This document shows, one piece after another, positions 1-12,227 of a DNA stretch of 54,252 bases (position 1 is the first letter of the stretch; each line of letters begins with the position of its first letter). The DNA comes from Acidimicrobiaceae bacterium. Its GTDB lineage: Bacteria; Actinomycetota; Acidimicrobiia; Acidimicrobiales; Ilumatobacteraceae. Under the pieces are notes generated by a model. It was given only the letters and a program-made list of their open reading frames with translations. It was not told the origin of the DNA and made no database searches. The stretch covers positions 1 to 54,252 of the forward strand of contig NZZV01000129.1 in NCBI GenBank assembly GCA_002698945.1. Direction: 5' to 3'. Both the position numbers and the translations under genes were made by a program.

Positions 1-186
1 CAGTCCGCCGGGCGTGAAGCTGATCCCTGAACCGGTTCTCTTGAACAGTTCGTCACCCAACTCCTTTCGCAACGACGAGACGTGGCCTGAGACAGCAGCT
101 TCGGACACTTCGAGCTCGGCTGCGGCCTCCCGTGAGCTGCCGTGGCGGGCGATCGCTGCGAACACACGCAACTGAGCGGGGGTCAT
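1..186 (-). CDS. LysR-family transcriptional regulator, N-terminal part (truncated by window edge)
   Basis: Reverse strand reads MTPAQLRVFAAIARHGSSREAAAELEVSEAAVSGHVSSLRKELGDELFKRTGSGISFTPGGL, a LysR HTH; divergent from cox genes. Confidence 0.85.
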   Translation of the reverse strand, partial: MTPAQLRVFAAIARHGSSREAAAELEVSEAAVSGHVSSLRKELGDELFKRTGSGISFTPGGL

Positions 187-304
187 GGATGCAACTTAAC
201 CATTTGCTGAAGTCGCGGTTGACTGGTCGCCCGCTTCGGAGTTGAGTCCGTGTCGGGGAAGAAGATGGTGGCCAACCGGTCGCCGCTACGACAAGGGGGT
301 CACC

Positions 305-1180
305 ATGCAGGTACCGGCACCGTTCGAGTACGAACGGGCAACGAGCGTCGATCACGCGATCGCGTTGATGGAGCGTCTCGGGAGCGAGGCACGAGTGGTC
401 GCAGGGGGCCACAGCCTCTTGCCGATGATGAAACTCAGGCTGGCCACGCCTGAGTATTTGATCGACATCAACGATCTCAGCGCCGAGTTGGAGTACATCC
501 GGATCGAGGGTGCCGAAGTGCGCATTGGTGCGCTCACCCGGCATCGTCAGCTTCTGGAGAGCGACGACCTCGCAGCCGTTCTGCCAATTTTCCGCGACGC
601 TGAGAAGGTCATCGCCGATCCGGTGGTTCGCAACCGGGGAACGCTTGGCGGTTCGTTGTGTCAGGCCGACCCTTCGGAGGATCTCTCGGCGGTCTGCGAT
701 GCAGTTGGAGCGTCGTGTGTCATCCGAAACAGTTCGGGCGACCGTGTGGTGTCGATGCATGACTTCCACCGGGGGCCGTACGAGACTGCGGTTGCGGACG
801 GCGAGATGCTCACCGAGATCCGCATTCCGCTGCGCCCTGGCTCGTCGAGCGCGTACCACAAGGTCGAGCGGCGAGCCGGCGACTGGGCCGTTGCCTCAGC
901 CGGGGCCGCCGTCACGATGGACGGTGATGTCATCGCTGATGGGCGCGTGGGTCTTTGTGCGGTGGGTCCAAACCTCACCAATGTCGAACCGATCTCGGCG
1001 GCCCTGCGCGGTCAAGCACCGTCGGAGGAGCTGTACGCCCTCGTCGGCCAGATCGCCGCGGATAACGCCGACCCGTCGACCGACACTCGCGGCACCGCTG
1101 CCTACAAGACTCACCTCGCCAAGGAGCTCACCATTCGGTCGCTCCGCAAGGCCGTCGCCCGCGCCACCGGCCAGGCCTGA
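305..1180 (+). CDS. coxM: Carbon monoxide dehydrogenase medium (FAD-binding) subunit
   Basis: MQVPAPFEYERATSVDHAIALM...VVAGGHSLLPMMKLRLA...NRGTLGGSLCQADPSEDL; FAD-binding molybdopterin dehydrogenase motifs; first gene of M-S-L order. Confidence 0.93.
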   Translation: MQVPAPFEYERATSVDHAIALMERLGSEARVVAGGHSLLPMMKLRLATPEYLIDINDLSAELEYIRIEGAEVRIGALTRHRQLLESDDLAAVLPIFRDAEKVIADPVVRNRGTLGGSLCQADPSEDLSAVCDAVGASCVIRNSSGDRVVSMHDFHRGPYETAVADGEMLTEIRIPLRPGSSSAYHKVERRAGDWAVASAGAAVTMDGDVIADGRVGLCAVGPNLTNVEPISAALRGQAPSEELYALVGQIAADNADPSTDTRGTAAYKTHLAKELTIRSLRKAVARATGQA

Positions 1181-1207
1181 CTCGAACTGATCGCCTCACA
1201 AGAAGGA

Positions 1208-1707
1208 ATGGCAGAACGCATTATGGAAGTAACGATGAACATCAACGGCGACGAGGTCACTCGTGACATCGAGCCACGCACGTTGCTCGTGCACCACATC
1301 CGCGACAATCTCGGCCTCACGGGTACGCATTGGGGTTGTGACACCAGCAATTGCGGCACGTGTGTCGTCTGGGTCGACGAGGAACCGGTGAAGAGTTGTA
1401 CCACCCTTGCGGCCATGGCCGGCGGGCACGACGTCCGCACCGTCGAAGGCATGGAGACCGACGGGGTGCTCGACACGGTGCAGGAAGGCTTCATCCAGTG
1501 CCACGGCCTGCAGTGCGGCTTCTGCACGCCGGGGATGATGATGACGGCACGAGCGCTTCTCGACCGCAATCCCGATCCGACCGAAGCCGAGATCCGCGAG
1601 GCCATCAGTGGCCAGATCTGTCGATGCACCGGCTACTCGACCATCGTGCGTTCCATCCAGTGGGCCGCCAAGAAGGAACAGGAAACTCCCGTGGAAGTGA
1701 GCGCGTC

Positions 1708-1711
<4 letters not shown>
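1208..1711 (+). CDS. coxS: Carbon monoxide dehydrogenase small ([2Fe-2S]) subunit
   Basis: GCDTSNCGTCVVW...CGFCTPGMMMTARALL...GQICRCTGY cysteine motifs. Confidence 0.95.
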
Positions 1712-4134
<2,423 letters not shown>

Positions 4135-4147
4135 TGCGGTCGACCTG

Positions 4148-5041
4148 ATGCACTCATCGATCGCCAGCCGCGCCGCGGAACTGATCGCTCAACGCCGCCG
4201 ATTCGTCCAAGCCACGGTCGTGCGCGCCCAGTGCCCCACCTCGGCCCGGCCCGGCGACGCCGCGATCGTGCTCGCCGACGGAACCATCGAAGGCTTCGTC
4301 GGCGGGCAGTGCGCCGAAGAATCGGTGCGCGTCACCGCGCTCGACGTGCTGGCACGCGGTGGGTCCACGCTGCTGCGGATTCTGCCCGACGGGAGCGACT
4401 CGTTCCCCGAGGCCCCCGGTGCGGTCACCACCGTCAACCCGTGCCTGTCGGGAGGCGCCATCGAGGTGTTCCTCGAAGCAAAACTCCCGGCAGCGAGATT
4501 GGTCGTGGTCGGTGCGACGCCCATCGCGGACGCGCTTGTCCAGTTGGGTGGGCCACTCGGCTTTGCCATGGACACCGCACTCGACGGTGGCGCCGTCACC
4601 GGAGCCACAGCGGTCCTCATCGCCAGCCATGGTCGCGAGGAGGAAGCGACGATCCGGGCAGCGCTCGACGCCGAGGTCGGCTTCATCGGCCTGGTCGCGA
4701 GCGCCACACGCGGCGCCGCCGTCATCGAGTCACTCGGTCTGAACGACGACGAGCGCAAGGTCGTGCACAGCCCAGTCGGCGTCGACATCGGCGCCCGCAC
4801 CGCCGAGGAGATCGCACTGTCGATACTCGCCGATGTCGTGCGCTCGGTGCGCGTGGACGGTCTCGGCCCCCCGAAGGACGACACCGAACCGTCGCTACCG
4901 GCAACCGCGGTCGACCCGGTGTGCGGCATGACGGTCACGATCGGCCCCGACACCGCACATTTGCAGCACGACGGTGTCGACTACTGGTTCTGCAACCCCG
5001 GGTGCCGCACGCGCCACGCCGACGAACTCGGTGCGGCCTGA
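4148..5041 (+). CDS. XdhC/CoxF-family Mo-enzyme maturation protein with C-terminal YHS domain
   Basis: XdhC-like N-terminus (GFVGGQCAEESVR...VVVGATPIADAL...ASHGREEE) and C-terminal DPVCGMTVTIGPDTAHLQHDGVDYWFCNPGCRTRH. Confidence 0.85.
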   Translation: MHSSIASRAAELIAQRRRFVQATVVRAQCPTSARPGDAAIVLADGTIEGFVGGQCAEESVRVTALDVLARGGSTLLRILPDGSDSFPEAPGAVTTVNPCLSGGAIEVFLEAKLPAARLVVVGATPIADALVQLGGPLGFAMDTALDGGAVTGATAVLIASHGREEEATIRAALDAEVGFIGLVASATRGAAVIESLGLNDDERKVVHSPVGVDIGARTAEEIALSILADVVRSVRVDGLGPPKDDTEPSLPATAVDPVCGMTVTIGPDTAHLQHDGVDYWFCNPGCRTRHADELGAA

Positions 5042-5045
5042 TTCG

Positions 5046-5645
5046 ATGACACGGACGATGTTCACGACCGGGCTGGTCCTCGCCGCCGGCACGTCGAGCC
5101 GACTCGGCCAACCGAAACAACTGCTCGAGTATCGAGGCCGAACCCTGCTCGACAACACACTCGACGTCGCACGTTCCTGCAGTTTCGACCAGCTGATCGT
5201 GGCACTCGGCGGTGCCGCAGCAGCGGTTCGTGATCACGTCGACCTGTCCGACTGCGTCGTGATCGACAACGTGCACTACACGACCGGATGCTCCTCGACG
5301 ATCGTCGCCGCACTCGACAGCATCGATCAACGAGCGGACGGAATGGTGCTGCTCCTCGGCGACCAACCCGACGTGGCGACGTCCTCGGTCGATGCGCTGC
5401 TCACTGCCGCAGCGGCCGGGTCCGCGTCCATCGCTATCTGCCACTACGAGGACGGTCGGGGACACCCGTTCTGGTTCGATCGCTCGACCTTCGACGCAAT
5501 CACCGGACTGCACGGCGACAAAGCCGTCTGGAAGATGATCGAGTCCGGCCGCTGGCCGGTCGCCGACGTCACGATAGCGGGCAACGTGCCGCTCGACGTC
5601 GACACCTGGGACGACTACGAGAATCTGAAGAGTGCGTCGGCATGA
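5046..5645 (+). CDS. MocA-like molybdenum cofactor nucleotidyltransferase
   Basis: TGLVLAAGTSSRLGQPKQLLEYRGRTLLDNTL...LLGDQPDV; NTP-transferase signature, cox cluster context. Confidence 0.88.
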   Translation: MTRTMFTTGLVLAAGTSSRLGQPKQLLEYRGRTLLDNTLDVARSCSFDQLIVALGGAAAAVRDHVDLSDCVVIDNVHYTTGCSSTIVAALDSIDQRADGMVLLLGDQPDVATSSVDALLTAAAAGSASIAICHYEDGRGHPFWFDRSTFDAITGLHGDKAVWKMIESGRWPVADVTIAGNVPLDVDTWDDYENLKSASA

Positions 5646-6514
5646 GCGTGTTCACGTCGATCACCGAGACCCGGACATCGCTGGATGCCGCTGACTACCT
5701 CGTCGACGACGGCATGTCGATGGCGCTCTACCTCGCCGTGAAGCTCGGTCAACCGCTGCTGCTCGAAGGCGAGCCGGGCGTCGGCAAGACCACCGCGGCG
5801 AAGGCACTCGCTGCGGCGCTCGACACCGAACTCATCCGGCTGCAGTGCTACGAGGGCATCAGCGCATCGGAGGCGCTGTACGAATGGGACTATCCGCGCC
5901 AGATGCTCGGCATCCGGCTTGCCGAATCCGGCGACAGCTCGATGGCGTCGTCCGACCTGTTCACCTCCGAGTACCTCCTCGATCGCCCCCTCCTGAAAGC
6001 GGTGCGCCACAGCGGCGTACTCCCGCCCGTGCTGCTCATCGACGAGATCGACCGCTCGGACGACGAGTTCGAAGCACTCCTTCTCGAGTTCCTCGCCGAG
6101 TCCTCCGTGACCGTTCCCGAACTCGGCACGTTCACCGCGGCCACTCCCCCGATCGTCGTGCTGACGTCGAACCGCAGCCGCGAACTGCACGATGCGCTGA
6201 AGCGCCGCTGCTACTACCACTGGATCGACTACCCAGGTCTCGAGCGGTCGGCTGACATCGTTCGACGCCGGGTCCCGAGCGCGAGCACCGATCTCGTCCA
6301 AGCGGCCACCGCGTTCGTCTCATCAACGCGGAGTCTCGATCTCGACAAACCACCGGGGCTCTCCGAGGCCATCGATTGGGTCACCGCACTCCAGACGCTC
6401 GGCGTCACGCGGCTCGACCATGCCGACGCCCGAGCGACGATCGGCGCCATCGCGAAGACGCCCGACGACGTCGCCGCAGTCACCGCTGCACTCGATGAAC
6501 AGGTGGCGTCCTAG
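5642..6514 (+). CDS. coxD: MoxR-type AAA+ ATPase (CoxD)
   Basis: LLLEGEPGVGKTTAAKALAAAL Walker A, LLIDEIDRSDDEFEALLLEFL Walker B; ATGA overlap with upstream gene. Confidence 0.9.
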   Translation: MSVFTSITETRTSLDAADYLVDDGMSMALYLAVKLGQPLLLEGEPGVGKTTAAKALAAALDTELIRLQCYEGISASEALYEWDYPRQMLGIRLAESGDSSMASSDLFTSEYLLDRPLLKAVRHSGVLPPVLLIDEIDRSDDEFEALLLEFLAESSVTVPELGTFTAATPPIVVLTSNRSRELHDALKRRCYYHWIDYPGLERSADIVRRRVPSASTDLVQAATAFVSSTRSLDLDKPPGLSEAIDWVTALQTLGVTRLDHADARATIGAIAKTPDDVAAVTAALDEQVAS

Positions 6515-6688
6515 ATGATCGGTTCGATGCTCGCCCACCACGAGGCGATCTTGCTGCTGCAGGCCGGCGGCTACATGAGCCTGTCCGGGTTCGCCGCCGT
6601 GATCGCTGCCCGCTGGTACTCGCTCACTCGTCGTACCCGGCGAACCACCAAGACCGCACCAAACGTCCACACCCCTGGAGAGTCATGA
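6515..6688 (+). CDS. Small hypothetical protein (57 aa) inside the cox operon
   Basis: ATG directly after the coxD stop; MIGSMLAHHEAILLLQAGGYMSLSGFAAVIAARWYSLTRRTRRTTKTAPNVHTPGES; TGA overlaps coxG ATG (ATGA); absent from supplied ORF track. Confidence 0.6.
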   Translation: MIGSMLAHHEAILLLQAGGYMSLSGFAAVIAARWYSLTRRTRRTTKTAPNVHTPGES

Positions 6689-7359
6689 TCCTCGACAACG
6701 AATTCCGCGTCAGTGTCCCCATCGAGCGTGCCTGGGAGGTCCTGACCGACATCCCGCTCATCGCCCCCTGCCTTCCCGGGGCCGAACTCACCGGCCACGA
6801 CGGCGACGAGTACTCCGGGAGGATCAAGATCAAGGTCGGCCCGGTCACCTCCCACTTCGCCGGCAAAGCACTGCTGACAGTTCGCGATGAAGCAACCCGC
6901 CACGTCGAGATCCAAGCGGACGGCCGCGACGCGAAAGGCTCGGGCAACGCCTCGGCCACGATCACCGCCGACATGTCCGAAGACGGCGACGGCACCAAGG
7001 TCACGATCCATACCGACCTCAAGATTTCGGGCAAGGTCGCGCAGTTCGGCAAGAACATGATCGCCGAGGTGTCGGGCAAGCTCATTGGACAGTTCGTCGA
7101 CTGCATCGAGCAGCGGCTGCTCGGCGACGCCATCGTCGACGAGGTCGCAGCGCAGAGCGTCGCGACGTCGAACGGCTCATCGTCGGTCAGCGACGGAGCC
7201 GACACTGCCAAGGCGACCAAGCCGAGAACGGCTCCCGAACCGGTGGAGGCGCTCGACCTCATGGAACTCGCCGGCGCATCCGTGTACAAGCGCCTCGCCC
7301 CGGTCGCCGCCGTCGCTCTTCTCGCCGTGTTGATACTGATCTTCAAACGCAACTCGTAG
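6685..7359 (+). CDS. coxG: CoxG/SRPBCC-family carbon monoxide dehydrogenase membrane-anchoring protein
   Basis: MILDNEFRVSVPIERAWEVLTDIPLIAPCLPGAELTG...; hydrophobic C-terminus VAAVALLAVLILIFKRNS. Confidence 0.9.
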   Translation: MILDNEFRVSVPIERAWEVLTDIPLIAPCLPGAELTGHDGDEYSGRIKIKVGPVTSHFAGKALLTVRDEATRHVEIQADGRDAKGSGNASATITADMSEDGDGTKVTIHTDLKISGKVAQFGKNMIAEVSGKLIGQFVDCIEQRLLGDAIVDEVAAQSVATSNGSSSVSDGADTAKATKPRTAPEPVEALDLMELAGASVYKRLAPVAAVALLAVLILIFKRNS

Positions 7360-7367
7360 GGACCGGT

Positions 7368-8639
7368 ATGCCGTCGACCCACCGCGACGCAATGTTCGTC
7401 GGGGTCGACCGCGCCAACTTCGCTGCAGCCTTCGCAGCACAGCTCCGTCGCTCCGGGGTCCCGGTGGCATTCACCGCGACAGAACGCTTCGCGCGATGTC
7501 TCGACGTGATTCCCGCACCCAACACCGGAGACCTCTACTGGATGGCGCGCCTCAGCTTTCTCCACGATCACCGCCATCTCGCACGCTTCGATGCCGTGTT
7601 CGCCGCAGCGTTCGACACCGAGGTCGGTCGCGTGCCCAGCGACCAGCGTGGCCAGCAACCCTCACCGATCCAGTCCGAGGACGACGACATGCTCGCCCGA
7701 GTGAGACAATCCTCCGACGCCGACAGCGAGACGATCATATCACTGCCCTGGGCAACGCTTCCCTCAGCCAACTTCGCGAACGACGATCACGACGACGTCG
7801 ACGCAACCGACGACAACGCCATCCCGGAACTCCGGCCGGCGGCGACGTCCACGCTTGCCGACCGGCCCTTCGATCTGCTTGACGAGGCCGAACTCACTCG
7901 CGTCGGCGAGATGCTCGAATCCTCGCTGGTTGCCTGGCCGCACCGGCGGTCGCGCCGACGCGAGGCACGTTCGTCGGGCGGCCAGATCGCAATGCGCCGC
8001 ACACTCCACGGAGCGATGCGGACCGGAGGCGACGTCGTGCGGCTGATCGAGACCCGGCCACGTTCGGTCCCGCGGCGCATCGTGGCGATCGTCGACGTCA
8101 GCGGCTCGATGGAGACCTACGCCCGTGCCTATCTGCACCTGGCGCGCCCCCTCGCACTCCGTCGAGATGCGGAGGTGTTCGCGTTCTCGACCGGGCTCAC
8201 TCGCATCACCACCACCCTCCGCCTCCGCTCACCGTCAGAGGCGATCGACGGGCTCGGAGACTCGATCGGCGACCGGTTCTCCGGAACACGACTGGCGGCC
8301 AGTCTCGCGAAGCTGCTCCGACACCGAACATGGAGCACGCTCGTGCGAGGAGCGACCGTCGTCATCTTCTCCGACGGCTGGGACAGCGATGACCCTCAGG
8401 AGACGAGTCGCCAGATGCGCCGACTCGCGCTCCGCTGCCACCGCGTGGTATGGGTCAACCCCCGGTCCGCAGCAGATGGCTTCGAGCCACTGACCGGAGG
8501 CATGGCGGCTGCCCTGCCCCACTGCGACGCCTTTCTTGCTGGAAACACTGCGCGTTCGCTTGATCATGTCGTCGCTGCCTTGTGCGACACCGAACCGGGC
8601 AGCAACGGCGCACGGCACGTTCGGCCGGTAGTGCGATGA
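7368..8639 (+). CDS. coxE: VWA-domain CoxE-like protein
   Basis: RRIVAIVDVSGSMETYARAYL MIDAS motif; CoxE-like organization. Confidence 0.9.
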   Translation: MPSTHRDAMFVGVDRANFAAAFAAQLRRSGVPVAFTATERFARCLDVIPAPNTGDLYWMARLSFLHDHRHLARFDAVFAAAFDTEVGRVPSDQRGQQPSPIQSEDDDMLARVRQSSDADSETIISLPWATLPSANFANDDHDDVDATDDNAIPELRPAATSTLADRPFDLLDEAELTRVGEMLESSLVAWPHRRSRRREARSSGGQIAMRRTLHGAMRTGGDVVRLIETRPRSVPRRIVAIVDVSGSMETYARAYLHLARPLALRRDAEVFAFSTGLTRITTTLRLRSPSEAIDGLGDSIGDRFSGTRLAASLAKLLRHRTWSTLVRGATVVIFSDGWDSDDPQETSRQMRRLALRCHRVVWVNPRSAADGFEPLTGGMAAALPHCDAFLAGNTARSLDHVVAALCDTEPGSNGARHVRPVVR

Positions 8640-8653
8640 CCACGCTCACGTAG

Positions 8654-8688
8654 AACTCCCCAGACCTGCCGAGCAACACTGGGGAGTT
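8654..8688 (+). terminator. Putative transcription terminator hairpin after coxE
   Basis: Perfect 10-bp inverted repeat AACTCCCCAG-N15-CTGGGGAGTT 15 nt after the coxE stop; no long T tract. Confidence 0.55.
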
Positions 8689-8700
8689 TCAGCGAGCGGC

Positions 8701-8838
8701 GTCACAGTGGCCGAGGCATTGGTATCGATGATCCCGAACGCCGAGCTCCGACTGCTCGGAGCGGGCCACGTCCCTTGGTTCGCCGAGCCCGAGGCGATGG
8801 CAGACCTCGTCGCCAAGATCGCTTCGACCACGGTCTGA
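8701..8838 (+). pseudogene. C-terminal remnant of an alpha/beta-hydrolase
   Basis: Frame reads VTVAEALVSMIPNAELRLLGAGHVPWFAEPEAMADLVAKIASTTV*, typical hydrolase C-terminus (GAGHVPWFAEPE) with no upstream catalytic domain. Confidence 0.6.
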
Positions 8839-9213
8839 TCTGGCGGCGACAACGAAGTCCGACGACTTGCAAGCCGATCAGAACTACGCAGCCGCAAGAG
8901 GCCGGCCCAACCGACGAAGGCCGGCCGATCTCAACCAAGAGCTGGTGAAGATGGTTGGGATGCACCAGGCGACGGCGTCGGCGAGCGAGAGGACACTGGT
9001 CGCGATTTCACTGGTCGCTGCTGCGTAGGTCGAGGGTCGGTGTCGCTCAGGCCCCTGAACCGAGAATCCAACACAGAGTCGGCTCGCCGGGGACGGAACA
9101 GCGGGACTCGTCGGCACGTCGACCTCGAGACACCTCGAACGGAGTTGGTCGATCGTCGGCGACGACCTGCTATTGATGGAGTGACCTCTGCAAGACGACC
9201 CCCAAGGAGCAGT

Positions 9214-9990
9214 GTGCAGCGCTACCGAATTCAGTTCCCGACCGCCGAGTCCGAGCACCTCGATCAGGACGAGGTGACCTTCGATCTCCACGAAGGCGGC
9301 GAGACGACCCGGCTGCGATTCCACGACTACGACGAGATCTACCGGCGACCCGGCCTCTACGAGCAGATCTTCTACGACCGGCTGCAGTGCCGGTCGCCGG
9401 CCAAGGTCGCCAGCATCCTCCGGTCGGCGACCGAGCAGGCGGGCGACCTCACCACCACGCTCCGCGTGCTCGACCTCGGGGCCGGCAACGGCATCATGGC
9501 CGAGGAACTCCGCCGACTTGGCACCGCCCGAATCGTCGGCGTCGACATCATCCAGTCCGCCGCCGACGCCTGCGAGCGCGACCGGTGGGGGCTGTACGAC
9601 GACTACGTCGTCTGCGATCTGACCGACCTCGACGAGGCCTCCCGGCACGAGCTCGAGGAATGGTCGTTCGACTGTCTGACCACGGTCGCGGCGATCGGGT
9701 TCGGCGACATCCCGCCGCTCGCGTTCGTCAATGCCTTCAACCTGATCCGACCCGGCGGTTGGGTCGCATTCAACATCAAGCAGACCTTCCTCGAACACGA
9801 CGAACACACCGACTTCTCCACGACCATCCGCGAGCTCGTCTTCACGGACTACCTCGAGATCCACCACCTCGAGCGGTACCGTCACCGGCTCTCGATCGAC
9901 GGCGAGCCGATCTTCTACTACGCGATCGCCGGCAAGAAGACCGCCGACGTCCCGCTCGACCTCGTCCTGCCCGCCACCGCGTCGAACTGA
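9214..9990 (+). CDS. SAM-dependent methyltransferase
   Basis: VLDLGAGNGIMAEELRRLGTARIVGVDIIQSA; GTG start with AAGGAG upstream. Confidence 0.82.
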   Translation: MQRYRIQFPTAESEHLDQDEVTFDLHEGGETTRLRFHDYDEIYRRPGLYEQIFYDRLQCRSPAKVASILRSATEQAGDLTTTLRVLDLGAGNGIMAEELRRLGTARIVGVDIIQSAADACERDRWGLYDDYVVCDLTDLDEASRHELEEWSFDCLTTVAAIGFGDIPPLAFVNAFNLIRPGGWVAFNIKQTFLEHDEHTDFSTTIRELVFTDYLEIHHLERYRHRLSIDGEPIFYYAIAGKKTADVPLDLVLPATASN

Positions 9991-10048
9991 CCTGCGCCTC
10001 GAGTGCGGTCGTCTCGACGCACCGGCTGCCGGACCGACGACGTTCCGG

Positions 10049-10861
10049 TCATCCCATGCCGGACCTGGAGTCGGGGCGACGACCTGCAACCGCCAGGAAC
10101 TCGTCGTCGATGGCGATCCCGCCGCCGGCGAGCGGCACGGCTCGACGATCGGCGTCGTCGAGCAGCAGCTCCCGAACGGTCGGCCAGGCGCCGGCGTCGA
10201 CCGCGATCGACCGCAGCATCCGCAGACCACCGGCCGCAGAGGTGAGCGTGTCGACGGCGACGTCGACATCGGCGAACTCCCATCGCAGCCGTTCCGGGTG
10301 CACGACGACGTCGACGAAGCCGGCACCGACGAGCAGCGCTCGGGCGACCTCCGCCTCGCCCAACCCGGTCGGGAACGGGGTCGGTTCCCGACCGAGCGCG
10401 GTGGCCATGCGCCGCCGCCACGCACCAGGCCAGCCGCCCGGGCGCCACGCGGAGAACGCGAACCAACCGTTCGGGCGAACGACCTGCGACACCTCGGTGA
10501 CGGCATGTTCGACATCGCCGGCGAAGATCAGCGCGAAGTTCGACACGGCGGCGTCGAACGAGGCCCGCTCGAACGGGAGCGCCAACGCATCGCCCCGGAC
10601 CTGACGCACGACGGATCCGGCCGCGGCGACCTGATCCTCCGACCGATCGAGGCCGATGGCGACCCAGCCACGGTCAGCAGCCGCGCGCAGTCCGAGACCG
10701 CTGCCACTCCCGACGTCGAGCAGGGTCGCTGCCTCGGACCGGCCGCCGTCCACGAGGTCGAGCAGGCGTTCGCCCGCCGGCGCGACGTGTTGCGCCATCC
10801 GGTCGTACGCCGACCATCGCCCGGGGGGCGCGCCGTCGGTCACGTCACCCACCCCGCTCAC
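10049..10861 (-). CDS. Class I SAM-dependent methyltransferase
   Basis: LLDVGSGSGLGLRAAADRGWVAIGLDRSEDQV...GDALALPFERASFDAAVSNF. Confidence 0.85.
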   Translation of the reverse strand: MSGVGDVTDGAPPGRWSAYDRMAQHVAPAGERLLDLVDGGRSEAATLLDVGSGSGLGLRAAADRGWVAIGLDRSEDQVAAAGSVVRQVRGDALALPFERASFDAAVSNFALIFAGDVEHAVTEVSQVVRPNGWFAFSAWRPGGWPGAWRRRMATALGREPTPFPTGLGEAEVARALLVGAGFVDVVVHPERLRWEFADVDVAVDTLTSAAGGLRMLRSIAVDAGAWPTVRELLLDDADRRAVPLAGGGIAIDDEFLAVAGRRPDSRSGMG

Positions 10862-10875
10862 ACCCCATGCGGGCG

Positions 10876-12117
10876 TCAGCGACCGTATTCGCTGGTCGTC
10901 GTCGGGTCACCGTCGAGTGCCAACGCGAGCTGCGGGACGAGCTCCTCGACGAGGAACGGCAGGCTCAGCGCTGAGGCGAACGACATCGCGCCACCCAGCG
11001 GGTCGTAGGGCAGGAACAGATCTCGTCCCTCGTCGACGACGCGCGGCGGGTAGAGCGGCTCGGCCGTGACACCGTCGAACGACGTGGCGTCACCACCGAC
11101 CCACACGAGCACGTCGGCATCGAGCTGGTCGAAGTTCTCCTGGCTCAGGGTCACGTAGAACGAACCCTCCTCGACCTGCTCGTCGACGCGTTCGGGCACC
11201 GAGAAGCCGAGCTCGACGAGGAGCAGGCTCCGGACGTCGTCACTCCCGTACGCGTACGCCTGACCGTCGGCACCGGCCAGACCGACGAGCGCCGTGGCCC
11301 CGTCGAACTCGGGGTGTGCCGCTGCGGCCTCGGCGATCTGCGCCTCGACGTCGGCCACGATCTGGCGACCGAGTTCCGACCGTCCGACCGCCTCGGCGGC
11401 GAGCATCGTGCGTATCTGCCACGGCACGGCGAAGTCGGGGTGGTCCGGCGGCGGGGCGACGGTCGGCGCGATCGCCGACATCAGCTCGTAGTCCTCCGGC
11501 GTGAGCCCACTGTCGATCGCCACGATGAGGTCGGGATCGAGGGAGGCGATCGCCTCGAAGTCGATCTGGGTCGCGTCGAGCACGAGCGGATCTGCGTCAC
11601 CGAGCTCGTCCTGCGCCCATGGCCACACGGCGTCGGGCTGGTCACCGAACCAGTCCTGCACCCCGACCGGGATCACCCCGAGGGCGAGCAAGGCATCCTG
11701 ATCGCGCAGACCGGCGGCTACCACGCGTCGGGGCTCCGACTCGATCGTCGTCGTCCCGTGTCGGTGCTCGATCGTGACCGGGAACTCGTCGTCCGCCTCG
11801 GTCGGCTCCCCGTCCGTGACACTCGGCGCGGTGGTGGCGGTTGCGCCAGAGGCGTCCTCCTCGTCGGGATCGTCTCCCTCGGTAGCGGGTGTCGGCGTCG
11901 AGGTGCCGGGAACGGTCGACGACGCATCTCCGACCGACGCCTCACCGGATGTTGCGTCGGTGGCGGCATCGACGCCGGTCGTGGTGTTCGCCGACCCGTC
12001 GTCACCATCGCCACCGCAGGCACCGACGGCGATCGCTGCGACGACGGCGGACGCGAGCAGACGAGTAGGGAACGATCTGATAGGTCTCCTTAACACAGGA
12101 GCGAAGGTTAGCCACAT
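10876..12117 (-). CDS. Iron-siderophore ABC transporter substrate-binding lipoprotein
   Basis: Lipobox-like AAIAVGACGG, acidic/Thr-rich linker, then FepB/FhuD-like VVAAGLRDQDALLALGVIPVGV...DLIVAIDSGLTPEDYELMSAIAPTV; start codon uncertain. Confidence 0.82.
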   Translation of the reverse strand: MWLTFAPVLRRPIRSFPTRLLASAVVAAIAVGACGGDGDDGSANTTTGVDAATDATSGEASVGDASSTVPGTSTPTPATEGDDPDEEDASGATATTAPSVTDGEPTEADDEFPVTIEHRHGTTTIESEPRRVVAAGLRDQDALLALGVIPVGVQDWFGDQPDAVWPWAQDELGDADPLVLDATQIDFEAIASLDPDLIVAIDSGLTPEDYELMSAIAPTVAPPPDHPDFAVPWQIRTMLAAEAVGRSELGRQIVADVEAQIAEAAAAHPEFDGATALVGLAGADGQAYAYGSDDVRSLLLVELGFSVPERVDEQVEEGSFYVTLSQENFDQLDADVLVWVGGDATSFDGVTAEPLYPPRVVDEGRDLFLPYDPLGGAMSFASALSLPFLVEELVPQLALALDGDPTTTSEYGR

Positions 12118-12227
12118 CAACGGTCCGGCTCCCACTCCACTCCTCGGATCACGGTGACCTTGGGCCGTGGTCCACCCGATCGGTACCCGCGCATGATGGG
12201 TGCGACGAGGACGAAAGGAGGTCATCC

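Noticed and set aside
8884-10515. 543-aa minus-strand ORF
   Set aside because: Overlaps two well-supported methyltransferase genes on other frames; Arg/Pro/Ser-rich low-complexity composition.
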